Notes under the pieces: model-generated
What the model saw: only the letters and a program-made list of their open reading frames with translations
Databases searched by the model: none
What the model was told of the DNA's origin: nothing
Source of the DNA: Branchinecta lynchi
Lineage: Eukaryota; Arthropoda; Branchiopoda; Anostraca; Branchinectidae
Length of the DNA stretch: 64,000 bases
Direction: 5' to 3'
Assembly: GCA_023053575.1 (NCBI GenBank)
Contig: JAKZAP010000003.1
Location: forward strand, 31,068,228 to 31,132,227
Program-made: the position numbers and the translations under genes
Shown: piece after piece, positions 37,101-49,100 of the stretch
Numbering within the stretch: position 1 is the first letter of the stretch
Layout of the letters: the number at the start of each line of letters is the position of its first letter

Positions 37101-40100
37101 AGAAAAAAACACTAATTTTCTATCTTCGGCCATCTTAGGACTATCCCCTTTTTGGGCCATACTTATAGCGACTGATGAGAAATGTATCCGATCAATTTAT
37201 TATAAGTACGCTAAGTTTTTACTGAAATTGCCACTCCAGATTACAAACACCCATGTTGCGACAAAATACGGTCTTACGGTTCCAAACCAGCAGATAAAAG
37301 ACCGGAGTGATTGGTTTGCCGCGGGTTTGGACGCTGGTCATAGTTTATGTCCTGCTATGTTGTAATTAATTTTTGCGTTTATGTATTTAGATAAAGTAAA
37401 TCTGTTGTTTTTTCTTCGTTTTTCTTTCCTCCTTTTTTTTCCTTCATACTCCATTTACGACGAATATTTTGTCGTACAAATGGGAAACCTGATCAATAAT
37501 TCATCTAAAACGAGTAGTATGAAGTTGTATGAAAAAGTAGCATGCAGTACGAACTGATCCTACTACATGCTTCTATGTCAAGGCTACCGTGTTACTGCAT
37601 TCTACTCCATGATACTATTATTAAGACTGGATGCTACTATAGCAAGACAGGATGCTACTGGATACTACTGCTTAAGATCGGCCTTTCTAAGGCACATTAA
37701 ATGATAGTATTCTTTACTACTACATACCAATACATGCCACTTTTTCGTACGACTATCCTACAACTACGCAGGCTACATATTTTTCATCGGGAACAAATGT
37801 ATCATCATCATCACCATTGATAGAGTGCTTTGAAGCTACGTTTACAGCATTAACCGAAATTTAGCTGGAAAACAGAACTAATATTCTTGATGATGAGATG
37901 AGCCAGGCCGGAGGGTATCAAATGACGCAGAAACTTTGGTAATAGTCTCAGGAACGTGCCGATATCCGATTTGGGCTTGAGTTAAACTGGACCGTCCTAA
38001 TTGGACCGGTTAGTACAGAGCTCATGCATTTCTATCGTAGAGAAAATTAGCCTTTCTGATATTTCAGGCGTCGCACCAAGAATCGTCCCGTCCGAACCGG
38101 AAGTAAGGGCGGAAGAGGGCAATTATGCCACTTTGAAATGTGACGCTAGAGGTCTCCCTCTGCCGAAAGTTCACTGGAGGAAAGGAAATCACGAGGTAAG
38201 CGTTTTATTAGTTGCGTTCTTGCAGATACTATGGTATCTGTTACCACGGTAACTGGATTTGCAATACTCATGATGACCATCTTTCCTTGCCGACGCAAAA
38301 TCTCCGGCCTCTCCAGGTACCTAGCGGAAGAAAGGCAGAAGTGGTGTCAAAGCTGCGCCCAAAGATCGCGGTGATTGATTGACACAGGGTTTGAGTCGTT
38401 GAGTTTGAGCCGTACGGACACGCTTACTCCTTTTTCTGAGGATAACTGGCGTGTTTTGGACTTAGTCATATAGAAAATTAGTCGTTTTCGCAGTTACCGT
38501 TGTATCTGATCTACGGTTTGCTCTGCAGTTCAGTTCAGTTCAGTTCATTTTATTCATAAAAATAGAGAACACCATTAAATATTTATGGCCCCACCATAAG
38601 GCCTAACATAAGGCCTGGCAATGGGCGGGGCTTATTCATCATTCATATAATCTTAAGGGAAACAAACCAAAGAAATCAAAAAAAGAAAGAAAAGAAGGAG
38701 AGAAAAAAGAAGAAGAAGAAAAGAAGAATGAGGGCATAACAAACTGACAAGAGAAATTCACTAACGAACGATTTTCCATCAACAAAATGCCCTTGCTCCC
38801 CCTTCCCCCCCCCCCCCAAAAAAAAAGGAAGGAAAAAAGAAAAAATTCATTTATGTTTTGGAAATTTATGTTCTCGATAAGAAAAAAGACTTGACCTGTG
38901 ACTTGAATGCTGAAAGGGTAGACGCAACCCTTATCTCCTCAGGTATTGAGTTCCACACCCCCAGAGCGAAGTGTTTTATTATGAAAGAAGCTCTTGTTGT
39001 TTTACGGGGGGCACTCGCCAACTGTCCGGCATTCCGAGTAGAATACTCGTGGAAATCCTGATTCTGTGAAAACAAATTCTGAAAAGATGAATTTAAATGA
39101 TCATTAAAATACTTATAAGTGAAAACTGCAACTTGGTAATCTCTAATTGTGGCGACGTCCATTATTTTATTAGATCTAAAACGTTCACTGCGATTCTTAT
39201 GGGGGTCATGCGACGTGATTGCCCGGATAGCACTGTTCTGTAGATTTTGAACTTTCTTGTAACAAGATACAAAATTGCTAGCCCACACGGAGCATCCATA
39301 AATTAAGTAAGGATGAAAAATAGCATAATATATCATTCGTAGAATTTTAGATGATGCAATGTTTTTAACTCCCCTTATCACTCCAAGAGACCGAGAAAGT
39401 TTAGACGACAGAATATCGGCGTGTTCGTTCCATGACAAATTCTCATCAAGTAGAAAACCAAGGTATTTGACGGATTGCACTCTTTTGATGACTGAAGTAC
39501 CCACCATAACTTGACCACGGCTTGTTAGGGATGAGGTTCTCGAGAATACCATATAGTTTGTTTTTAAAAAATTCAGGGTTAGTAGGTGAGAATCAGTGAA
39601 ATTGGTAAATTCAGCTAGTGCTTTTTTTAGCTTTTCGTATAAATCAGGTACAGAAGGGGCAGACAAAAAAAGAAGAATGCAAAAACGACAATTGCCGAAA
39701 TTGCCCTCGAATGTCATCCCAAAAGAAAAACAGATATTCAGTCACATTTTTGTGATGTCGTTGAGTTGAGTCGTGCACCTGACAAGGCTTAAATAAAACG
39801 GCTTTAAACCTTGACAAGGCAGTAACGAAAAGACAAGACCGAGACAAGGATGACTCAAATCAAAATTCGCTTAAGTGAGAAGACAAAATACACAAGATTG
39901 AAATGTCTAATCTAGGAATGAATGAATGAAATGCTTTTGTTCCGCCATAATGAAGAGACAAGAATAGAAAAAAAGTACAAAGGTTAAAGCATTTACAATA
40001 CATATATTATAATTTCGACGTCTTAACTTACTAACTTCTGTAAGAATGGTTACAGGTTGCGGGTTTGGAGGGCTTCAGGAGCTTTTTTGTAAAGATTTGT

Positions 40101-43100
40101 ATCTGTTTCTTTAGAATGAAAGTAGGTTGTTTCGTGAAAACCAACTTGAAATCTCTAAAAAAAACAATGACGAGCCTCAGAAGAAGTTTAGAAAATTTAA
40201 AATACGATACTTTAACAGTAAATGTATTACAAAGTCGAACTTCGTTATTGGCGTATAGCGAGCTAACTATTGACAAAAGGCGTATTCTCGCCGTTCTCTG
40301 GGGACTCCACTTGAGGAGTCCCCGCGTTTTTGTTTATCCCGGGGACTCGCTCTCCGTATTCTCGCGAGTCCCCACGGATCACCATCATCGAAAAGGACTC
40401 CTTTTCAGATTCGGAGGGGAATCAAGTTTTGCTGGTTTTGTGCAATATAACATTAATTAAAAACAGTAAGAATAAGCAAAACCAAAAAGAAAGTGGATCT
40501 AGACGAATTTCGTCAACTGTATATTTTTTTATTTTTTTTCAAACAAAATCCGTTTTTAAAGCGTTCCCACGTGTTATTGCGGTGTCTGTACTCGGAGTAC
40601 GCGTGGAGTGACTCCCTCTATTCTCGCCGTTCCCTTCGATTCCCCGAGCAGTCCTCGTGGAACGGCGAGAATACGCATAAAGAGACGGGCACAACTAGAG
40701 GACAGTATCTGCTGTCATTTTGCTGGGACTGTTTCCGTCTTCCGCGATAGACGATCCCTCACTTCTGACATCCTTGTCGTTTCTAATCACTTTCGTGTTG
40801 ACACAGTCATTGGCCTAATCCTTTTTTGGCATAGACCTTATACTCATGTCGATAGGGGCAACAAAAAGAGGGAAAGTCGCAGAATAAGCTCTTCTATCAG
40901 TGCAGGACAGCTTATAGTGGCTGGGTTCAAGCACTTAATTCGACTACGGTTTACAACCATCCCCAAGGAAATATGGTCGTCCGCAAGATGCCTTACAAGG
41001 ACAATGGGGACGTTTTCGCGTGAATGGCTGTAGAGCTGAACGGGTGATCCCGTCCACGCGAAAATGAGAAAATCGATCGGGCGTTGAGCGGCTGAGAAAG
41101 ATGGGTTCCGTCCACGCTAAAATGCCCAATCAGCTGGATGGGAGCAAATGAGTGGGAGGGTCCAGACAATAATCCCCGTTCAGCTCAACGCTGCCCTCGG
41201 AGCGGTTTTGAGGTATCCATCTAGCTGGATGGCCCGTTCACCTGTTCATCCGTAGACGCGAAAATGGTAAAAATATCGACGGCATCCATGCGAAAATGTC
41301 CGTCGAGCTCGACGGGAGCAGAGCCATCTACGCGAAAAAGTCCCCTGTGTTCGATTAACTCTCCCTCAATGGGCGGCTACCCTTGTGTTGCCTCTGGGAG
41401 CTTACCGGGGTAAAAATTCCAGTGAAAAGGCACGCAGCCTAGTTTGACGAAGTACTGGCAGGTATTTGGCAGCAAAGTACGGGCAATGGTAGGTTCCAGC
41501 CGGGCGAATGGAACTATTGAGAGGGTGATTAGGTGTACAAGTAACAAAGAGCAAATTTGCCTCAGCGTATTTTGAGTAGCCAGAGGCATGTTTATGTGAA
41601 CAGTTACTTTCAAATTCAGATTCAAGTATTTTATTGACCTCCAAGATCGGAGAGTTTAAAATGAAATAAATACAAACAAATTGGCCCAAGATGTAATACT
41701 ACAAAAAAAAAATCTGGCCAAATAGTACTAAATATATAAGAAAATAACATTATACACACGCGTTGTGAGCAATGCAGTTTTAGGCTAAAATGGTAGAATG
41801 AAGTTCCAAAATACTTTGGCCAAAATATTTGACTTTGGCTAACTGGTAGTTAGCTTTAGACACAGCATGTGTATGAAAATGGCAAAGTCCAATGTCAACA
41901 ACGTTCACATAAGCATACCTCTACTGCATAGAGATGATGCTATTTGGGAAATAACATGGAGGGCTCAAAACACTTGTATTGGTGACTAGTGTAAAAGGTT
42001 CGTCATAACTTTATCCCATAAAGACAAGAAATTTCTTTCAGGTAGAATTAGGGAGCCTTTAATATTCGCATCATCCGAAATTTGTTGATCTTGCATATCA
42101 AGATGAAATTGGGATGAAGAAAAAAAAAATTTACGCTTTGAATTTGTTGAAGCTTTTGCGGCACAAAGTCACAGGTTCTATATAAAGGACGGTACAAAGA
42201 AAATGAGAGAAAAACGAAGAAAAAATAATTTAAAAAAAAAATAGTCGAAAGCTTTGTACCAAGGCAAACATTCTAAATTAAGTGTAAAGAAAAGAAAACT
42301 CAAGCAAAAAAATAATTAGAGAAAGCAGAAAAAGATTAGCCTAAGACTCACGGGCTTGGGTTCAAAGGAATTCCCAAGCAGGATCTCGGAGGGGTCCATG
42401 GTCATATTATTCGCAGTCTTCTTGTCCTGAAGGAATTTTTGGTGCCTACGGTGCGCCGGACAGTTTTTGAGATGCCAGCCCTAGATTCAGTTGCTAATGT
42501 CTGTAGACTGTGGAGAGCTGATGCAGAATGTCACGTCGGGAAAAATGTCTCGTAGACACTTCAGAAATCAGGAGTTATGCCTTTTCATAGGCTAAGGAGT
42601 AATTGGGTGACTGCCAGTTCTAATCAAGAGAAATCTCAGTAGCGTTTTTCCGAGTCAATATATCTTCGTATCGGGCCTTGGACTGTCTACAAGGCAGCGG
42701 GCCATAGACGTTATAAACTCAGTTGAAAGAGTAAAATCTGAAGCATTCTAGCATTAATTTGCAATATTATTCACTTACAAATTATTCGTGCAGTTGGAAG
42801 GAATTAGGGATGAAGAACAATGGAAGGGGAGAACGAGCAAGGGAAGAACGAAAAGAATGACGGGAGCTGAACAAAGGAGTTAGAGACATTGCAGTAAAGA
42901 ACCTGGAAGTAGTTAATAACTGTGCAGTCTTTGAAAATTTAAAAAGCTTGCTTGTATGTCCAGATAGAGAGCAGATTTTTTTTTAAGGAGAAAACAGCGT
43001 ATTTTTAGTCCTTTAATCCGTCACTTTTGTCTTGGCCGCTCTCATTAATTTGTGTAGAAAATATTTCTTCCGGAAATATGTTTTCTACGGAAAATGTTAA

Positions 43101-46100
43101 TCAGCCCAGCTACTTCCCTATTTGTCACATCGATCTGTTTTTGAGATCTGGGCGTTTCAAGATTCTTCGAACCAAAAGCTTTGAAGCCGACTGAATTGTA
43201 TATTCATCGAAACTGACTTTTAGAGTATATCGATAGAGTCTGTAAATTCTGCTAGATCGTTTATTCTGCTAGATATAGGGTCTGTAAATTCTGCTAGCTC
43301 GTCTGAGAGAGACTTGACAAACCTTTGGAAAAGGGTCTCCTTTATTGATTCAGTTTGGAGGTGCTTCGCCACCTCATTTTTAAAAAGAATGTGTTTACAA
43401 AAGTGTTTCTTCTCCGTAAGATATCTTTTAGTTTCTTTGAAAACTGGAAGACATCTTCTAGTTCCTTTGGGATCAGGAGGACGTGGAATTTTTATTTTAT
43501 TTGTTCTACCTCGCCAAGGTTTCCAGATTTTTCAAGCAGAACTTTTACTAGAAGTAATGTTTTCACGGTAAAATAATTCGGAAATATTGTTTTTCGAAAT
43601 ACTTTTACTTTCCATATAAAATTAGTGTTTTTTTATAAAAAAAAAATTTGTTTGCTTCCCACTCTCGGATACGGCGGGTGTACGCGAAACATTTAAAAAC
43701 TGAACACGCCATGGTTAAAAAGTGGGAAAACCAAGCAAAACAGAAGTTTATTTTTAGTTTTAGTTTAATACTATTTATTATACAAACCAACTTTTACATG
43801 CTAAACTACATGAACACATTTTGCAACCCTCTTAAAATCCTTCACACATTTAGCTGATACTTCTGACTGCAGGAAAGCCCGAATGAGCCTGTGGGTGCGT
43901 AGACCAACAATAAAAACTTCACTTTACATTAATTGTCACATACTTTAAAAAAAAAATAAAATAGAAAACTGAAAGAGGAAGAACAAAAAGAAATGAATGA
44001 AGAAAGCAAAGAACAAAAATACAAAGCGAAAATAGGCCTGATGGTTTCCATATCTAATCCATATATAAGTTTGAAGCTTGTCACGTCCGTATGTGTGAAA
44101 GAGTTGTCGGTGACCTTGAAGCTTTCACTTAATGAGTTTAGGGACGTTCATTATCGCTAGTGCTCCTAGTATTGCTGCTATTCAAGTGCGTTTCAATTTT
44201 GTCAAGTCCTGGCGATACTCCCTATTGTTCTTTTGCTCTCTGAGTGCAGGGACAATACAGACAGCTACAATTAGGTTGCTTGCGGGAAGTGGGTTGTATG
44301 GGCGTTACAGGTTCAATGGGTCCTTGAAAGACCTTATCCATACCTGCTTGTTTAAGTCTCGTCCAAAGGACCCTGTTGTCCTGTTCTGACTGTCTCGTGA
44401 GCGCAGGGACAATACACACAACTTTCCCGGAACTTGAAAATTAACTTGTCGTTCTATCCAGACTTTTTCCCGTGAGCTGAAGTGACTGCTCTTGCAGTCA
44501 TATGGTACATGGTATGTTGCACGCCATATTTGGGCGGGGAGGGATTACGAGCTTACCCTCCAGGAAATATGAACTAATCAGTCTTCGCTTACAGATTTCC
44601 GGTGACACTGGGAACTACCGTGTTTTGCCGGACAACTCGCTCCAGATCATCGGTCTAGCAAGAACCGACGCTGGACCGTACTCCTGTATCGCTGATAACG
44701 GAATAGGTTCTCCTGCAGTTAAACATACGCGATTAGAAATCGTTGGTGAGTTCGACTGTTTTCTTCCTTTCTAATTCAGCCAAACGGTTTTCTAACGTTA
44801 GCGGAAAAGCAAAGTACTTCTTCCGAAACATACGTGACGGGACACCTATTACAGTGCAAGTTTTCCGTCCGTCCGTTCGTCTGTAAATATGATAATTCTA
44901 TAACTGATTGTGATTACTTTGGTAGACTGGATCCTGGTTCATAAAGCTCTGGGCCAAGTAGGCTAGGGTTTATAAAAGTGGGGTTATAAAATCTGTTAAA
45001 GGACACCTGAATGAAGAGTACCAAGTTTCATTCCTATCTGTATTACTTCTGGTTAACATTGCCTGCAGAAAACCCAATCGAAATACGAAATAGTGTTTCC
45101 AAGCTATGACTTTTGCTCCATTTCGCATCTGTCCTTATTTCAGTACCGAACAATTTTGGAAATGAACAAATGTCTGAAATCAACCCTTCTTCTGGAATAA
45201 TTGTTAACCAGTTAAGCCCAAACGTATATCTAGAAGAAATTCCAATACGATCCGGCTAGCGCTGTACAAGATTTAAATGAATTGCGCTTTTTGTCTTGGA
45301 GTCTACATGTGCAAACCTCCAGAAACGAACATCCGTAGTGTTGGGCGATATTTGGATTTTTTCGATACATCGATATTTTCACTTTCGATAATCGATATAT
45401 CGATATTTCTTTAATATGTTTCGCCATAGGATATGTCTCGTTTCGCCCAAATTTACTAAAGAAATTGTCGTTAAATAGCATTTTGCATCATGTCAAACTC
45501 CGGATAAATAAGAACTGAATTACGGAAAACATATTGCTCCAATTTTGGATATGTAAATGTAGGTTATGTTGGATTATTTACAATAATTATGAGTGAAAAA
45601 ATTTCGTTCTCGATATCGATATTTACGTTTCGATATTCGATATCGATATTTGGTCCGATATATCGATATATCGTTATCGATATCGAATATCGCCCAACAC
45701 AAAAAATCTGTACTTTGAAAACGTCACGTTCAGGAGAAAAATGCTCTCCGTGGCCATGTCTGTAAATGCATTCTCCATGGTGTGTTCAAGCATGGTTTCA
45801 TTGTTCAGGTGTCCTTTAAGGTATAGTTGCAGGGGTAGAATAAGAACATTTTAGATGAGTGTGGGGTCGGTGACAGGTAGGATGAGGGTATTGGTTATGA
45901 GTTGGAGTTCGGACAGTAGCTAGAGAAGTAAAAAGTATACTTAGGGACAAGGAAATTCAGAGGTGGCAGGTTGACAGAGATAGCTCGAAATCTCTAAGGT
46001 TTATTTTAAAGGGATAGGGAGGAATTGAAATTATTACTTAGTATGCATGCTGATATTTTACCTCTGGGAGATAGGAGGAGGTACAGGATAGGAGGGTAGG

Positions 46101-49100
46101 CAGATTGGGAGAATTGGTCCTTAATTCTGTCCGATGTGTGGAGATATGAATGAGTGTGTGCGACATCTTCTGTATGATCGTAGGGAATTGAACGATTTGA
46201 GAATATAAATATTTGGAGTAAATGAGTGTGATCAGGATTGGATGGAGCAAATGTTTAAGAGTGAGTATTATGTTTACTATAAAGAAAGTGGGCAGATTCC
46301 TCAATCTGTCAATTACTCCACAAGTAGTTTTCAGTGGTTGTTAGAAACAAGTTCGTCATTGTGTTTCTTTTTGTTTGTATTGCCATGGCCCTTGGGCTTT
46401 TAGGGTAATAATTGTCATATCATATATCATGTATGGGGGGGATTTTTACCTGAATTCGACTGGAATCCGATGAAACTGAGAAATTGTACAGAACACAAAA
46501 TTGCATTATCTGGTTGCTTCAAGTATCGAATAACGGTAAGAAGACATATCTGTTCTATACCTCTCCTTCGTCTCCTGATTTTTCGTTTCTGGAAGCTTAA
46601 CTGGAATCTGGCAAGAAATGGAAATTCGATAGAGCAACAAATGATCAACTTGATTAGACTAATAATTAACGGAAAAGTCGAGTCGAGTCGATTCCGGGAA
46701 GAAAACCAATTTTCTCACTGGTATGAAAGTTTAACCAGAGTCAGGCAAGAACTGGGAATTCCATGGAACTAAAAGTAATTTGAGTAACAAAAAACTGGTC
46801 AAAGTAAGTAGATTGGAAAACGGAAAGAAAACTAATAAAGTTGATTGGGTTGGCAGAAAACTTATAATTTATTTTTCTTCTTGAATTTCCGACGAGATCC
46901 CCAAAAGGCGTGATTGGTATGAACTTATAGTCTGGAAGTAAAAACAAGATTTGCTTGTCAAATTATAGAACTTTCAGCTAGTGGTCTGTATTGAAGGAAG
47001 TCTTATTATCCTGGGTTGTTGCCAGGCAACTAAAAGGAAATGGCGATAGATTCTGTATAACTTTCCTCCGGGATGTTTGTTTTAGTGCCTCAGGGAACTT
47101 ATTTGAAATTGGAGTTCCGATTTCCTTTCTTTGGAAGATGCGACTTACGTTTTAATTGCTTTTCTTGGTTTGCTGTTTCATTTTGGGGATAGGTCCTGGT
47201 TTCGTATTTCGCGATACAAGCTTATAAGCAAATACACGCGATACAAAAAAAATAACGTAAGAAGGACGAGGGAAAATGAAGACAGTACCACTTGTTCACT
47301 ACATATCTGTAACGTAGAGAAACTGACCTCGAAACGTGCAACTTCCAAATCTTAGTCTTAACAGTCAAGAAACTATTTTTAGAAGTTCCAGATCCGTCCA
47401 GATAATTTGCTTTTTTTTTGTTTCAAGCTGCTTTAAGTAGTGTTACTGCTTGTTAAGTTGGAAATCATTTTTATGACACTTGCAGTTCCACTCAAGTGCC
47501 AAATACCGATCACTATTCGGTCGGTCGGTCGGTCGGGCGGTCCACTGTTCTTTACTTCTAGATGTTGTGGGGCGATGAACTTGGCAGGCATATAAGGGAC
47601 CCTACCAAACTAACTTGGAAGTAGGTGCTTCCCCGATCCAACCACCGTGGGGGGAGTGGAGGGAGGGTGAATCCGGAATATTGACGTATGTATAACTTTT
47701 GAACGGGTAATCGGATCTCAGATATTTGGAAAGACCTCCTGTCTCAGATGTCACACTTCAAGTTCGGAACGGATCCGGTTACTTGAGGGGGAGTTGGATC
47801 GGAGCACCGGAAATCGTGTGGCATGTTCAGAGTGGGCGGAGCGGGACGGAGCTTGGTGGGAAGAATAAGCAGAAGCCCTAGATACGGAGCTGACAAGACC
47901 GGATCGGATCAGAGCACTGTGGGGGAGTTGGAGGGAGGGTTCCGGAATTCCGGTGGTCCCGAGTTAAGGTACTTACACATGTGCTAGGACGATGGAACTT
48001 GGCAGGCGTATCAGGGACTCGACCAAAATACTTCCCCTATCCAACCATCGTGGGGGAGTGGAGGGAGGGGGAATCCGGAATAAAACGTATTTATAACTTT
48101 TGAAGGGGGAATCGGATGTTAATGAAACTTGATATTTCAGAGTGGACGGATCGGGATGAAACTTGGTGGGAACAAGTACAAGCCCTAAATACATAGTTGA
48201 CAACACCGGTCCGGATCCGTAGCACTCTGGGGGGAGTTGGAGTGGGGGTTCCGGAATTCCGTTGATCCTGAGCTAAACTGCTTACACATGTGCTAGGCGA
48301 TGAAACTTGGCCGGCGTATGAGGGACTCGACAATTTTAACTCAAGAACAGTCATTTTTCCGATTTGACCATCGTGGGGTGAGTGGAGGGAGGGGTAATCC
48401 GGAATCTTGAGAAATGTCCAACTTTTGAACGAGTGATCGGATCTTAATGAAACTTGATATTCGGAAAGAACTCATGTCTCAGATGTCCCATTTCAAGTGC
48501 GGACAGGATCCGATCAATATGGTCGGAGGGGGGGGGGGGGGGGGGGGGGTACCGTAAATCTTATGACACGCTTAGAGTGTAGCGATTGGGATGACACTTG
48601 GTAGGAAGAACAAGATTAGCTTAACATTATATACTTGACAAGACTGGCTTAGAAATTGTCACTTCCCAGATCCGACCATCCCTTAAAGTACTCATCTTAA
48701 CCGCAAAGTACAAAAACTACTTTTAAGCAAAATCTCCATTTTGAAAATCCCATGATCATTTTTGCCTCGAGGTTTGCTTAGAACTGACTTTATCTAGCAC
48801 CCTTAAAGTGCGCAGCTTAACCAGAAAAGTAAAAAAAAAAGTACTTTGGACCAAACCATATTTATTCATTATCCTTTTGGGCCCAGGATACTTTTTGTCT
48901 CAAGGGTTTTGATTACAGATGAATTTTTAGCGCCCTTACAGTGGGCTTCGTCATAGTCAGTTGCGAAAAAAAAAAAGATACATTCTCGGGATTTCCAAGG
49001 GTCCACCGTCATTCTTTTCAGAAGGGTTTTGCTTACATATGATCACAACCAACCCACGAATTGGCAAGTTCCTTCTTTCATCCTTTTACTAAGCCTTGCA

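Larger units (their letters stand above)
33886..38067 (+). other. Intron 10
   Basis: Phase 1 intron (4,182 bp). Duplication unit 2 (33905-34275), MITE U (34630-35059), MITE P copy 2 with a nested H-like element (35944-36510), a LINE tail (37021-37110) and MITE J copy 2 (37479-37792). 35060-35943 and 36511-37020 hold nothing I recognise. Confidence 0.7.
38196..44594 (+). other. Intron 11 (inside Ig1)
   Basis: Phase 0 intron (6,399 bp). Element H copy 3 with nested LINE (38208-39760), a LINE-like tail with (TGAA)n at about 39917-40020, intact MITE A (40278-40678), MITE T (41006-41345) and half of hAT MITE K (44128-44245). 41700-44100 is AT-rich with no gene or element recognised. Confidence 0.7.

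Noticed and set aside
38866..39717. 283-residue minus-strand frame as a host gene
   Set aside because: It is the C-terminal part of a LINE reverse transcriptase with LINE 3' UTR and tail; the first residues come from the H element.
41700..44100. Possible hidden exon or gene in a long repeat-poor stretch
   Set aside because: Only short AT-rich frames without Ig, Kunitz or other motifs and without convincing splice borders.
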